A stretch of 59,854 bases of DNA from an uncultured Spirochaetales bacterium (GTDB lineage: Bacteria; Spirochaetota; Spirochaetia; Sphaerochaetales; Sphaerochaetaceae), in contig CASGDQ010000036.1 in NCBI GenBank assembly GCA_949300325.1, forward strand, positions 1 through 59,854. Direction: 5' to 3'. Position 1 is the stretch's first letter, and every line of letters begins with the position of its first letter. Positions 8,680 to 17,355 of the stretch are shown in pieces. Under the pieces are notes generated by a model. That model made no database searches, was not told the DNA's origin, and worked only from the letters and a program-made list of their open reading frames with translations. Made by a program: the position numbers and the translations under genes.

Positions 8680-9765
8680 ATGTTCGGAAAATACAAGCAA
8701 GGAATTTCTGTAATCATCCTTATAACCGTATTCGTACTGGTGGTGATAACTCCGCTGGCAACCATGATCAAGATGATCCTGATGGCTGCGGCATTGGTGA
8801 TAATCGTACTCAACAGCAGAGGCAATGCCTATTATGCCAAGGCAAACAAAATAATAAATTCCAGAGACATGTCAAAAATAGATGAAGCTGTCATGCTTTA
8901 TATGAAAGCCGTGAAAGCCGGAATAAGCACGAATTACCAGCTCATGGCCGGAACAATCATATTGCAGCATGGGAATATAGAAGAAGGTAAAAAGATACTT
9001 TCTACCCTTACAGATGATAAGAGCAAAGAAATAAGATGTGTCGCAAAGCTGAGCCTATCCATGTACTACTGGATCAAAAAGGACATAAAGAAGGCAATCG
9101 AACTCTGTGTAGAGGTTAAGGATGAAGGCTATAGGAACCAGAACCTTTATGTGAATCTTGCCACATATTATCTTTGCTCCGATAACCAGAAGCAATTTCA
9201 AAAGACTTTGAAGGAGGCCTCTTCCAGCAACATGCTTTCAGTTCCGCTGATAGATCTGCAGGCAGCCTATTACATTATGCAAGGAAACTGGAATACGGCC
9301 GGAGGATTATTGACCAAGCTTTTCAAGCAGGTCACACCGTCCTTCCCCGACCCTTATGTCCATATGGCCCAGATCAAGCTTCATTACGGAAACATCAAGG
9401 ATGCAATGGAGTATCTGAAAAGCGGCTTGGACTGCATCTTCTCCAATACCGTGCTGTTTCAGAAAAAGGAATTGGAAGACATGCTGAGGGGGCTTGAGGA
9501 TGAGGATACAAGACTTGCCTGGGCAGACGGAATCAACAGCAGCACCAAGATCCTGATCGGTGGAAAACTTCCTGAAATCGTGCCTGCATCAAAAAAATGC
9601 AGCGCCCTTCTCCTTCCCGGATACCCCGCAGAACCGGAATTCAAGCTGGACAAGGACGCACCTGATATAATCTCAAGGAATCTGGATGAGGATGACGAGA
9701 GGGATGTGGATACAGATTTAAACGAGCAGGATGAGATCTGGCTGAAAAAGCATTCGCAAAAATAA
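8680..9765 (+). CDS. Membrane-anchored TPR-repeat protein
   Basis: 361 residues. Residues 8-50 form two hydrophobic segments, which suggest an N-terminal membrane hairpin. From about 60 to 290 the sequence is helical with TPR-like spacing (A-x-x-x-Y and repeated G-N-I/W-x-x-A/G). The C-terminus (about 325-350) is highly acidic. No enzyme motif is seen. TPR proteins of this form usually hold protein complexes at the membrane; the partner is unknown. TATAAT at 8642-8647 is the likely -10, shared back-to-back with queH. Confidence 0.75.
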   Translation: MFGKYKQGISVIILITVFVLVVITPLATMIKMILMAAALVIIVLNSRGNAYYAKANKIINSRDMSKIDEAVMLYMKAVKAGISTNYQLMAGTIILQHGNIEEGKKILSTLTDDKSKEIRCVAKLSLSMYYWIKKDIKKAIELCVEVKDEGYRNQNLYVNLATYYLCSDNQKQFQKTLKEASSSNMLSVPLIDLQAAYYIMQGNWNTAGGLLTKLFKQVTPSFPDPYVHMAQIKLHYGNIKDAMEYLKSGLDCIFSNTVLFQKKELEDMLRGLEDEDTRLAWADGINSSTKILIGGKLPEIVPASKKCSALLLPGYPAEPEFKLDKDAPDIISRNLDEDDERDVDTDLNEQDEIWLKKHSQK

Positions 9766-9793
9766 AGGATGTTTCTGCTTTTCAAATTCATGG

Positions 9794-9823
9794 TTGACAA
9801 ATCCATTGTTCTGCCGGGATACT
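9794..9823 (+). promoter_or_regulatory. Promoter of the first GntR regulator
   Basis: TTGACA (9794-9799) followed after 18 bases by GATACT (9818-9823). The palindromic operators begin immediately downstream, so bound repressor would block initiation. Confidence 0.55.
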
Positions 9824-9856
9824 GATAATATCAATACGATATTACTGATAATATCA
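9823..9856. promoter_or_regulatory. Two GntR-type operators TGATAATATCA
   Basis: The 11-base palindrome TGATA-A-TATCA occurs twice (9823-9833 and 9846-9856), 23 bases apart centre to centre, within an otherwise AT-rich leader. The symmetric short arms and position just downstream of the -10 fit autoregulation by the FCD/GntR protein encoded next. Confidence 0.6.
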
Positions 9857-9878
9857 GATATTATTACCAGGTGCTGCT

Positions 9879-10529
9879 ATGGCTGATATTTCCGAAAAAC
9901 TAAAAATGGATATTCTGGAAGGAAGGTTTGGAGATGAAATCATCTCCGAATCGGAAATCGCTGCACAATACTCAGTTTCCCGCTCCTCTTCCAAGGATGC
10001 CTTGGTCAAGCTTACCCATATAGGCATGCTCTCATCCGTCCCGAGATGCGGCTACAAACCGGTCTCAAGAACATACAGGGAATACCTTGACATGCTCAGG
10101 ATCCGATTGGATATCGAATCCATGTGCGTTAGGGAAATCATCCGCAACAATTCCTTCGATTTCACTAAACTAGAAAAGATTTGGCAAAATGGAGCCCAAG
10201 CAAAAAGCCTCAGGGAGACGTTCTTATACAACCGTGCATTCCATAAGGAATTATCAAAGCAAAGCGGGATCACTTATGCCGAGACGGTCCTCGATGACAT
10301 AGACAACAAATGTGGAAGATTCTTTTTCCGCTATTATTCAATTGATTATCCCTCTGCACTCGAAAAAGGCCGGGATAATCACAGACTGCTTATGGAAAGC
10401 ATCAGGAAAGGTGACGAGAAAGAAGCCTGCAGCATCCTTCAAAAGGATATCATGACGATTCAAGAGGAATTGGAAAGGCTTATCGGACCGGCAAAGAAAA
10501 ATAAGGCCTATGAAGTTTCAGACAATTAA
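9879..10529 (+). CDS. GntR-family regulator, FCD subfamily
   Basis: A 216-residue regulator. The N-terminal winged helix (about 1-65) carries S-E-S-E-I-A-A-Q-Y-S-V-S-R-S-S-S-K-D-A-L, the usual GntR recognition helix. An all-helical FCD ligand domain fills the rest. Such proteins sense small carboxylates or sugar acids and usually sit beside the genes they control. Here no enzyme gene adjoins: the next gene is a second GntR regulator facing it. Two palindromes precede the start and suggest autocontrol. The ribosome site is weak (CCAGGTG). Confidence 0.9.
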   Translation: MADISEKLKMDILEGRFGDEIISESEIAAQYSVSRSSSKDALVKLTHIGMLSSVPRCGYKPVSRTYREYLDMLRIRLDIESMCVREIIRNNSFDFTKLEKIWQNGAQAKSLRETFLYNRAFHKELSKQSGITYAETVLDDIDNKCGRFFFRYYSIDYPSALEKGRDNHRLLMESIRKGDEKEACSILQKDIMTIQEELERLIGPAKKNKAYEVSDN

Positions 10530-10571
10530 CACTCTCCAGCTGAAGATCTCATAAGAATCAGTACTACAAGC

Positions 10572-11237
10572 TCAATTTATCGCATTTGAAACGAAATCCG
10601 ATTTGAAATCCTCGATATCTGCAATGATGATGCGCCTGGATTCCTCAAAATCCCTTTTTTTGAGCGCAGCCAAAAGGCTTGCATGCATTTTGGAATCCTC
10701 TCTCTTCAAATCGTGGATAAAGGACTGCTCGAAATAATAGTTTACTCCGCGGAAACAGCTCCGCATCAAGGTTTTCAAAGTATTTGTGAAGAAAATATTG
10801 TCGCTGTATGAGCATAGGAGCAAATGGAATTTCGTGTTCATATCCCAATGTATGTATGGATCTTTTGTCGATTCGATCGTCTTTTCTCCGACATAGATGT
10901 CTTCCAGCTTCTTTATCTTCTCATCCGTCATGGTGGGCATGGACCTTTCCAGAGCCGCAACCTCGATTATGATCCTGAAATTGGTTGCATCTATCATTTC
11001 CTTGATAGATACAGGGCGTACCCTGTAGCCAAGCCTGGGAATACTTTCCAGAATGCCATCGTTGCAAAGCTCCTGAAGCGCCTCCCGAACCGGAGACTTG
11101 GATACCTGGTACTTGTCTATGATCATTTTTTCCGTGATTATCGACGAAAGATCATAGACGTTCCTTACAATATCTGCAAAGACCGCACCATACACAAGAT
11201 TCTTTTTTTGTGCCCCTTCATTGACGATTATGCCCAT
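10572..11237 (-). CDS. GntR-family regulator, FCD subfamily (second copy)
   Basis: A 221-residue regulator. The winged helix carries I-D-K-Y-Q-V-S-K-S-P-V-R-E-A-L-Q-E-L, closer to the family consensus than the neighbour at 9879. The FCD-type helical domain follows. The ATG at 11237 has AAGGA six bases upstream; a GTG at 11252 would overlap that ribosome site and is less likely. TATAAT lies at 11258-11263 on the minus strand. The gene converges with the other GntR gene, leaving 42 bases between stops. Targets are unknown. Confidence 0.9.
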   Translation of the reverse strand: MGIIVNEGAQKKNLVYGAVFADIVRNVYDLSSIITEKMIIDKYQVSKSPVREALQELCNDGILESIPRLGYRVRPVSIKEMIDATNFRIIIEVAALERSMPTMTDEKIKKLEDIYVGEKTIESTKDPYIHWDMNTKFHLLLCSYSDNIFFTNTLKTLMRSCFRGVNYYFEQSFIHDLKREDSKMHASLLAALKKRDFEESRRIIIADIEDFKSDFVSNAIN

Positions 11238-11336
11238 TTTTGTCCTTTCCACTGGCGATTATATCATAAAAATATGCGTCACAAACAACTAAAGATGACA
11301 AAAATGCAAAAATATAGCATGCATGAGGCATAAAAA

Positions 11337-13325
11337 TCAGTACTTGGTACAGAAGATCATGGACACGCATAAACCATCAGATAAGGAATCATAGCCTATC
11401 TTCATCCTCAGAGGAACCTCGACAAGCCCTATCAGACTGAAGACGCACTGTATTTCGGCACCTGTAGAGTATTTAAAATCCAGGGCATTCAAAAGGATAT
11501 CGACATATCCTCCGATCTCCACATCCTTGAAAATAAGGAATTCCCCAAGCGTCGGGCTAAACGGCAGCTTGTATCCTGAAGCAAAAGATATAACAGTAAG
11601 CAGCTTCTTATCGGTCTCCAATCCTTCATACCCTACTCCAGGATTGATGAAATTCGTTTCAAACCCGTCAGCATAATAAAGCGGCACACCATCGATATTG
11701 TCGATGGCTCCGCGCATCCTGAAGCCGACATCCACATAGAAGCTCAATGGAAGCATGAATCTTGTGGAAATTCCGCCCTGAAGATAATGCCTAGGAGGAT
11801 TGTCGAAAAGCTTTGAAGTGAGCTGATAACCGAAATCGGAGAATATGGTTCCCCATGGCACCTGGAACTCAGCTGCCAGTTGCACAGTCAAAAGATATCT
11901 CTCCTCATTATCGTTTGACGAGCTGTTGTAATATTCGAAGCTCTGATTAAGCTGGATGTCCATCAGGTCCTTTATAGTGGCGAATTTGAAATCCATTCCC
12001 TGCCTTATATAGAAGGACGGTATCCACGTCTTATATGTATTCCATAAGAATGCGCCCTCAAGCGATATCCTGTAGCGCTGGATCGGATATACGTTCATGG
12101 CAAGAGATATCACCGGATTTGCTTTGGATTTCTCCCAGGTACGTGTCTCGAACGATCCGCCTGCCAAAATCCTTATCTCCAGCGGCTTATATCGGAAATA
12201 ATACTCCATCCCGATTTCCAGGCTGTCACGCAGGTAATATGGATAGCTGTAGGACTGATAGCTCTTCAAGCCTATATCGATGATGTTGGAGGGGCTTGAG
12301 CTTTCGATGCGGTCAAAATAATAGAGATTGTTCTTAGTCTTGTCTATCGTTGCGGAATAGGCCTTCCTCTCTTCATCAAACTCATGCACTCCTGCCTTGT
12401 ACAGCTTGGAAAGAGCCTCTTCCTGCTCCTTTGCCGCCTGATAGCCCAGCTCTGCCATTTCATTTGCTGAGGCGAAATCCATGAACGAATACTGCTCGAC
12501 ATTACACCTTATCCATATGTATCCCTCATAAGTCTTCATGTCTGTTGCGGCCCGTTGGCGTTTTCCGACATCGAATGCGCCATTGACTATCGTAATCGGA
12601 TTGATGAGGTTTATCGTATCGAGATCGTAGAACGTCGTGCTGATTATCACTGTATCGGTATAATCATATGCGACGTTTATAGGTGCAAGGGACTTTACCC
12701 CGCCGTCTATCAGCAGATGGCCTTTGTATTGTACGGGCGGGAAATACACAGGGAGCGCAAAAGAAGCAATAAGTATATCGGCAAAATTGCCTTCCGTTAT
12801 CCTTACTTCCCTTTTCGTGACAAGATCGTCGCAGATGACCATCACAGGTATCGGCAGATCCTCCAGTCTCAGATCCTCCCCGACAACGGATTTGACAAGT
12901 GTCTTGAATGATTCAGGAAGCAATATGCCGCCCTTCAAAGGTATCGTGAAATTGAAATAATTGGACAGCTGCCCCACTGTCATTATCTCGGAAATCTGTT
13001 CAGGCTTCAGCCCTGCGGCATAAAGCATTCCGATTATCGATCCCATGGAATTCGAGACTATGAAATCAGGAACAATCCCATTTTCTTCCATATATTGCAA
13101 AACCCCGAGGTGGGCAAGAGCTCTTGCCGATCCTCCGGTTAAAACCAATCCTATTGGATCGCGCTCGCCCCCGGTCCTTTCCAGAATACGTTCTCTGAAC
13201 TCTTCCTCGCCATAGGTGATGGGAATGTCCGAATCCAGAAAGTAATCGGAAAACTCTCCCTGTATCGCAGCAGACAGGCTGAAGGACACAAGCAGCGCAC
13301 AGAAAAAAACCCAAATCCTTTTCAT
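11337..13325 (-). CDS. Patatin-like phospholipase with outer-membrane barrel
   Basis: 662 residues from the chosen start. A signal peptide (about 1-20, ending L-S-A-A) precedes a patatin domain (about 55-320): oxyanion loop G-G-S-A-R-A-L-A-H-L-G (64-74), nucleophile Ser93 in S-N-S-M-G and catalytic Asp207 in I-D-G-G. The last 330 residues are rich in alternating aromatic strands (Y-x-Y-Y-x-R-D-S-L-E-I-G-M-E-Y-Y-F) and end in Tyr, as in Omp85-type barrels. This matches type Vd autotransporters such as PlpD, where the barrel carries a lipase to the surface. The first Gly of G-x-S-x-G is Ser here. No Shine-Dalgarno; a -35/-10 pair ends 7 nt before the ATG. Confidence 0.88.
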   Translation of the reverse strand: MKRIWVFFCALLVSFSLSAAIQGEFSDYFLDSDIPITYGEEEFRERILERTGGERDPIGLVLTGGSARALAHLGVLQYMEENGIVPDFIVSNSMGSIIGMLYAAGLKPEQISEIMTVGQLSNYFNFTIPLKGGILLPESFKTLVKSVVGEDLRLEDLPIPVMVICDDLVTKREVRITEGNFADILIASFALPVYFPPVQYKGHLLIDGGVKSLAPINVAYDYTDTVIISTTFYDLDTINLINPITIVNGAFDVGKRQRAATDMKTYEGYIWIRCNVEQYSFMDFASANEMAELGYQAAKEQEEALSKLYKAGVHEFDEERKAYSATIDKTKNNLYYFDRIESSSPSNIIDIGLKSYQSYSYPYYLRDSLEIGMEYYFRYKPLEIRILAGGSFETRTWEKSKANPVISLAMNVYPIQRYRISLEGAFLWNTYKTWIPSFYIRQGMDFKFATIKDLMDIQLNQSFEYYNSSSNDNEERYLLTVQLAAEFQVPWGTIFSDFGYQLTSKLFDNPPRHYLQGGISTRFMLPLSFYVDVGFRMRGAIDNIDGVPLYYADGFETNFINPGVGYEGLETDKKLLTVISFASGYKLPFSPTLGEFLIFKDVEIGGYVDILLNALDFKYSTGAEIQCVFSLIGLVEVPLRMKIGYDSLSDGLCVSMIFCTKY

Positions 13326-13332
13326 AATGTCT

Positions 13333-13361
13333 AGCATAAGCAAAATCAGGATAAAAAACAA
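13333..13361 (-). promoter_or_regulatory. Promoter of patatin gene, leaderless geometry
   Basis: On the minus strand TTGTTT (13356-13361), a 17-base spacer, then TATGCT (13333-13338), 7 nt before the ATG at 13325. Transcription should start at the AUG. Confidence 0.6.
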
Positions 13362-13448
13362 TAAAAGAAAGCACCTGATATAAACTGGCTGGAAAAAGAA
13401 TTTGTACCGATTCATGTTTACAAAAGCACGGGTCTTTTGCTAGAATGC

Positions 13449-13454
13449 TATAGA
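13449..13454 (+). promoter_or_regulatory. Extended -10 of the tRNA-Leu gene
   Basis: TGC-TATAGA (13446-13454) forms an extended -10. It ends 6 nt before the first base of the tRNA, so the primary transcript has almost no 5' leader. Confidence 0.45.
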
Positions 13455-13460
13455 ACACGC

Positions 13461-13544
13461 GCCGGTGTGGTGAAATTGGTAGACACAGTAGACTCAAAAT
13501 CTGCCGGGAGCAATCCTGTATCGGTTCGAGCCCGATCACCGGTA
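13461..13544 (+). tRNA. tRNA-Leu (anticodon CAA)
   Basis: 84 bases fold as a class II tRNA. The acceptor stem is GCCGGTG with CACCGGT (a G-U pair at the end), the D-loop contains TTGGTAGAC, the anticodon loop CTCAAAA reads CAA, a long variable arm follows, and the T-arm has GGTTCGAGCCC. CCA is not encoded. It decodes UUG. Confidence 0.95.
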
Positions 13545-13596
13545 AAAAATGCCATTCTACCTTAAGAATGAAGAAACGGAAGAGGAATATAAAAAA

Positions 13597-14820
13597 ATGA
13601 TGGATCATTTCAGATCCACCTCATCCTATTCCTTCCCAGAAAGCACGCAATTTCCAATCTCAGATATTTTCAATGCCAAAAAAGGCATGATGTTTGCAAT
13701 CCTCACCGGACGCACAAAATCCAATCAGAAGGTTGTGCTGAGGGGATTTTCCGGACAGGCTTTTGCTCATCACCGCGTCCCTGGATACGTTCCTCCCTGT
13801 TACAGCGAAAAAGCATGGGAAGAAATCACTTCATGCTATGATCCCATGATCAAGGAGCTTGGACAGAGGATGGAAGAAGGAGACGAGGCAGCAGGAAAAG
13901 AAAGGAAAAGGCTTTCAAAAGAGGCCTCTGAGAAAATAAGGGATCTCCATCTTTTTTACGACGCGGATGGAAAGACCTTCACTCTTGAGGAAATAGGAGA
14001 AAAAATGCCTACCGGCAGCGGGGACTGCGCAGGGACAAAGGTTATCAACTATGCCATGAAAAAGGGCTACAGGATTTCTGGTTTTGTGGAATTCTACCTC
14101 GGAGCAGATACAAATGAAAGGAAGAACGGGCAATTCTACCCGCCTTGCAAGACGCGGTGCGAGAAAATAATCAGCCGCATGCTGAAACTGGATTTCCTAT
14201 ACCTGGATGAGGATATCGCTGTAATCAACAAACCCTCGGGCCTCCTTTCCGTCCCAGGCAAGGGCGAGGACAAAAAAGACTGCGTAAGCGAACGCTTCAA
14301 ACAAATTCTAAGCGATCCGATCGACAACCCGTTCGTACACCGTCTCGATATGGACACTTCGGGAATAATCGTTCTGGCAAGGACGAAACAGGCGCAGCGC
14401 ACGCTCGCGATGGCCTTCGAGAGCAGGAGCGTCAAAAAGGAATATGAAGCTCTTCTCGTCGGACAGGTTGAAAAAGAGGAAGGGACGATAGATCTTCCGA
14501 TACGCCTTGATGTTGAAAGACGGCCATATCAGATCGTGGACATGGAGAGAGGGAAAAGAGCAGTCACAGAATTCAAAAAACTCGGCTACACCATGGTAGA
14601 TGGAACGCTTTGCAGCAGAATGCGTTTTTTCCCTCATACCGGAAGGACCCACCAGATAAGGGTGCATGCTGCATACGGGCTGGGACATGCAATATATTCT
14701 GACAGGCTTTATGGAAATCAGATAGAAGGAAAAAGATTGATGCTTCACGCCTCAAGGCTCGAAATAAATCATCCTTCCACAGGAGAGAAGATGGTCTTCA
14801 ATTGTCCTGCTCCATTTTAA
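13597..14820 (+). CDS. RluA-family pseudouridine synthase with long N-terminus
   Basis: About 407 residues. The C-terminal half is an RluA-type catalytic domain: D-x-x-I-A-V-I-N-K-P-S-G near 205-215, catalytic Asp251 in H-R-L-D-M-D-T-S-G, and the closing H-x-G-R-T-H-Q-I-R-V-H-A. It converts uridine to pseudouridine in rRNA or tRNA. The first 190 residues are an additional domain not found in classical RluA (about 220 residues). The start at 13597 has GAGGAA 9 nt upstream; an ATG at 13549 is only four bases from the tRNA end and has no ribosome site. It probably shares the tRNA promoter. The 3' end overlaps the PHP gene by 23 bases. Confidence 0.9.
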   Translation: MMDHFRSTSSYSFPESTQFPISDIFNAKKGMMFAILTGRTKSNQKVVLRGFSGQAFAHHRVPGYVPPCYSEKAWEEITSCYDPMIKELGQRMEEGDEAAGKERKRLSKEASEKIRDLHLFYDADGKTFTLEEIGEKMPTGSGDCAGTKVINYAMKKGYRISGFVEFYLGADTNERKNGQFYPPCKTRCEKIISRMLKLDFLYLDEDIAVINKPSGLLSVPGKGEDKKDCVSERFKQILSDPIDNPFVHRLDMDTSGIIVLARTKQAQRTLAMAFESRSVKKEYEALLVGQVEKEEGTIDLPIRLDVERRPYQIVDMERGKRAVTEFKKLGYTMVDGTLCSRMRFFPHTGRTHQIRVHAAYGLGHAIYSDRLYGNQIEGKRLMLHASRLEINHPSTGEKMVFNCPAPF

Positions 14821-15601
14821 GGGAAAAAGGAGAAACGGAGCCGACCTGCATAAATCTTATGCCGAGCTCTGAAGAAAGATCATCGAGCATCGGGATGCTC
14901 TTTGTAAGATTTGCAACGCAATGGGCATCTGTATTGCGTATGAATTTTTTAGCACCCATCTCCAATGCAAGCTCCCAAAACTCCCTCATAGGATAGCTGG
15001 GCCTGGAATACCGGCTTGTTCTGATTAGTCCGTTGCCGTTCATCTCCATCGGCAGATCATGGCTGATTGCGCAGCTGATTATGTCTTTTGAAACGGCCTT
15101 GGCCTCATCATCGAATTTTTCATATCCGATGAAAAACACATCCGGATGAGCGGCAAAAGAAAAATGCGGATATTCCATTGCCCTGATCGTGCTTCTCGCA
15201 TAGTCGTACAGATCATTCTTTTCAAGCGGACGGGTGAAAAGCGATTTGTACTCCCCGTCCTTCAATGTATAATGAGTGCCGAAAATGAGGTAATCGGCCT
15301 TTTCCAAAAGGCTATCGTAATAATCATCGAATTCAGGAAAATAATCGCACTCCCAGCCAAGGAGGATATCAACACCCTTTTTTGCATAGACCTTTTTCAA
15401 ACGGAGAACCTCTTCTTCATACACGTCCTTTTTTGCAAAAGCCATGCGGGATGAATGAAGCCTGTCATCAGGAAATGGCAGATGCTCGGTAAAGCCCAGC
15501 ACCCCCAGCCCATCCTCTTTTGCCCTCTTGGCATATTCCTCTGGATAACCGGATCCGTGTCCGCAATATATGCTATGTGTATGAAGATTGTAATCAAACA
15601 T
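14798..15601 (-). CDS. PHP-domain histidinol-phosphatase
   Basis: About 267 residues, the usual length for HisK/HisJ. Metal ligands of the PHP domain are visible: N-L-H-T-H-S near residue 5, G-F-T-E-H near 40, G-W-E-C-D in the middle, and a terminal N-T-D-A-H. The enzyme would remove phosphate from histidinol phosphate in histidine synthesis, though PHP phosphatases of this form can have other substrates and no his gene is nearby. The start overlaps the upstream coiled-coil gene by eight bases and uses AAGGAGAG inside it, so the pair is coupled. Confidence 0.85.
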   Translation of the reverse strand: MFDYNLHTHSIYCGHGSGYPEEYAKRAKEDGLGVLGFTEHLPFPDDRLHSSRMAFAKKDVYEEEVLRLKKVYAKKGVDILLGWECDYFPEFDDYYDSLLEKADYLIFGTHYTLKDGEYKSLFTRPLEKNDLYDYARSTIRAMEYPHFSFAAHPDVFFIGYEKFDDEAKAVSKDIISCAISHDLPMEMNGNGLIRTSRYSRPSYPMREFWELALEMGAKKFIRNTDAHCVANLTKSIPMLDDLSSELGIRFMQVGSVSPFSLKMEQDN

Positions 15602-16622
15602 CAGCCTCTCCTTTATCAAGCATTATCCTGAGCCTGGATATCTCATCTTCCAATGCATTGATCCTGTTGCTCAGATCCTGCCTTTCCGCCTTAAGCCTTT
15701 CCAGATCCGCCTGTTTCTCCGAGAGCATCGCATAAACATGCTGTATATCCAGACGGGAAAGGAGCTGCGACTCCTTATTGCTGTTCTCCCTTATGCCGCT
15801 TTCGATTTCAAGCATGCGTCCCAGATGATCCAGTATATCCGGCGGGGTATCCTGATCCACCCATTTCTCACCATTTTCGAAGAGCATGAGCCCATAGTCA
15901 AGAAGCATTCTGGCATAATCGTCCTTTTTTGCAGAAAGCAGGCTCTCCATATCGTCTATCTCATTCCTTTCCAAGGAATCGGGAGAAATCTTTGCAGAAA
16001 GTATGCCGTAAGATCCGAGCTGAGCATCCCTTTTATCCATAAGCATCCTGATATCGAAAACAAGCTTGACACATTCTTCCGTAGTGAGGTAATTCTCCAA
16101 TTTCTGGTCAAATAAAAGCTTGCCGTAATTCAAGAACCGTTCTTCCTGGTTCTTCTCAAAAGAAGAAAGATCCCATTTTTTGACAAAGCGGTTGAAAAAA
16201 CCGTTGCTCGATGAAGACATTATCTTATCGTATTCGCTCCAATCGTCATTTATGAATGCTATCTCATCAGCAAGACGTCCTTCGGCTTTAAGGGAAAAAA
16301 GCAATGACCCAAGCTTCTTATATTTTTCCTCCAGCTGCCTGTCTATGGAAGCTATCTTTTCCCTTGCGCTGCTCATGGCCTGCTCTATCCTGGAATTCTT
16401 GCGTCCTTCCTTGCTGGCCTTTTCAAAACTGGAGCTGTAGGAATTCAGCTTGATCTCCATGTTTATAAGCTCTTCCAGCTCACGGGCTCCGACGGAAGGC
16501 TGCCAGGAGGGCCTGTTTGAAATCACAGTAAGGGCGAGCGCTTCGGCCTCGCTGCGCAGCGAATCCTCAAGAGCCTTTCCCTTACGCCTGACTTCTTCAA
16601 GCTCCATATCCAAAACTTCCAT
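15594..16622 (-). CDS. Coiled-coil protein of unknown function
   Basis: About 342 residues with no recognised domain. Long helical stretches rich in Glu, Lys, Leu and Arg appear at both ends (about 1-120 and 290-342), with heptad-like leucines, for example L-E-R-L-K-A-E-R-Q-D-L. No membrane segment or signal peptide. It is the first gene of a two-gene unit with the PHP phosphatase. The start is placed at 16622: the TTG at 16658, which could be read as a start, is better explained as the -35 box TTGTCA of a promoter whose -10 (TAAACT) lies 8 nt before this ATG. Confidence 0.7.
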   Translation of the reverse strand: MEVLDMELEEVRRKGKALEDSLRSEAEALALTVISNRPSWQPSVGARELEELINMEIKLNSYSSSFEKASKEGRKNSRIEQAMSSAREKIASIDRQLEEKYKKLGSLLFSLKAEGRLADEIAFINDDWSEYDKIMSSSSNGFFNRFVKKWDLSSFEKNQEERFLNYGKLLFDQKLENYLTTEECVKLVFDIRMLMDKRDAQLGSYGILSAKISPDSLERNEIDDMESLLSAKKDDYARMLLDYGLMLFENGEKWVDQDTPPDILDHLGRMLEIESGIRENSNKESQLLSRLDIQHVYAMLSEKQADLERLKAERQDLSNRINALEDEISRLRIMLDKGEADV

Positions 16623-16630
16623 ATCGATAT

Positions 16631-16658
16631 AGTTTAGCACATCTTGTTTTGTTGACAA
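16631..16658 (-). promoter_or_regulatory. Promoter of coiled-coil gene, leaderless geometry
   Basis: Minus-strand TTGTCA (16653-16658), 16-base spacer, TAAACT (16631-16636), then 8 nt to the ATG at 16622. No Shine-Dalgarno. Confidence 0.55.
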
Positions 16659-16767
16659 AGAGTAATGGGAAATTATATCCTTTTCTGCGGGATGTTATCC
16701 ATCACACATCCTGAAAAACAAGCGAAGGAATTCTTACGCTCAGCTCATTAAGGAGAACCTTTTTAAA

Positions 16768-17352
16768 ATGGAAAACGAAGCAGACAACCTTGCTCCAATG
16801 CTGGAAGAGAAAATCCGGCAGATCATCACAAAAATCAGTACAGATCCAAATCCTGCAGAACTTGAAGAAATAAAGAAAATCATCCGCAAGAACGTACCTT
16901 TCTTTTCCCGCGGGGCATTTTCCGCCTATCTCTTAAGGGAAATAGCATCACAAAAACGTGCAAAAGAGGGGAAAAAGCCGTTTGAAAAGGATAAAAACGA
17001 AGCAAAACCTGCTTTTGCAAAGAAAAAGGAAGAGCTGAAGAAGCCGGAAGAGGAAAAAGAAAGCCTTGCTGAATCAGCAAAAGAAGAGAAGAAGGAAGAA
17101 AAGGTCCTCCCAGCCGATGCAAAAACGCTTTATCTGAATATCGGCAAGATGAAGAGGCTTTATGCCAAGCAGCTTTCAGCGCTCCTTCAGCAAGAGCTTG
17201 GGATACAGAGGGACGACATCTATACTCTCCGCATCCATGACAAATACTCCTTCATCACAATGAGCGAAGAAAACTGCATAAAAGCGATCGAGAAACTCAA
17301 CGGAAAAGAAATAAATGGACGTACAGCCCAGATCAACTATTCCAACAGGTAG
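16768..17352 (+). CDS. Orphan DbpA-type RNA-binding protein
   Basis: 194 residues. The N-terminal 70 residues are helical. A highly charged Lys/Glu linker follows (about 70-115), with runs such as A-K-K-K-E-E-L-K-K-P. The C-terminal 75 residues are a DbpA RRM-like domain, with Y-L-N-I-G-K-M-K-R-L-Y as its first strand and the typical Y-S-F-I-T-M strand. In known proteins this domain follows a DEAD-box helicase; here it stands alone, while a separate helicase with the same domain is at 3353. It may act as an RNA chaperone. AAGGAGA lies 12 nt before the ATG. The next gene starts three bases after the stop. Confidence 0.75.
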   Translation: MENEADNLAPMLEEKIRQIITKISTDPNPAELEEIKKIIRKNVPFFSRGAFSAYLLREIASQKRAKEGKKPFEKDKNEAKPAFAKKKEELKKPEEEKESLAESAKEEKKEEKVLPADAKTLYLNIGKMKRLYAKQLSALLQQELGIQRDDIYTLRIHDKYSFITMSEENCIKAIEKLNGKEINGRTAQINYSNR

Positions 17353-17355
17353 GCT

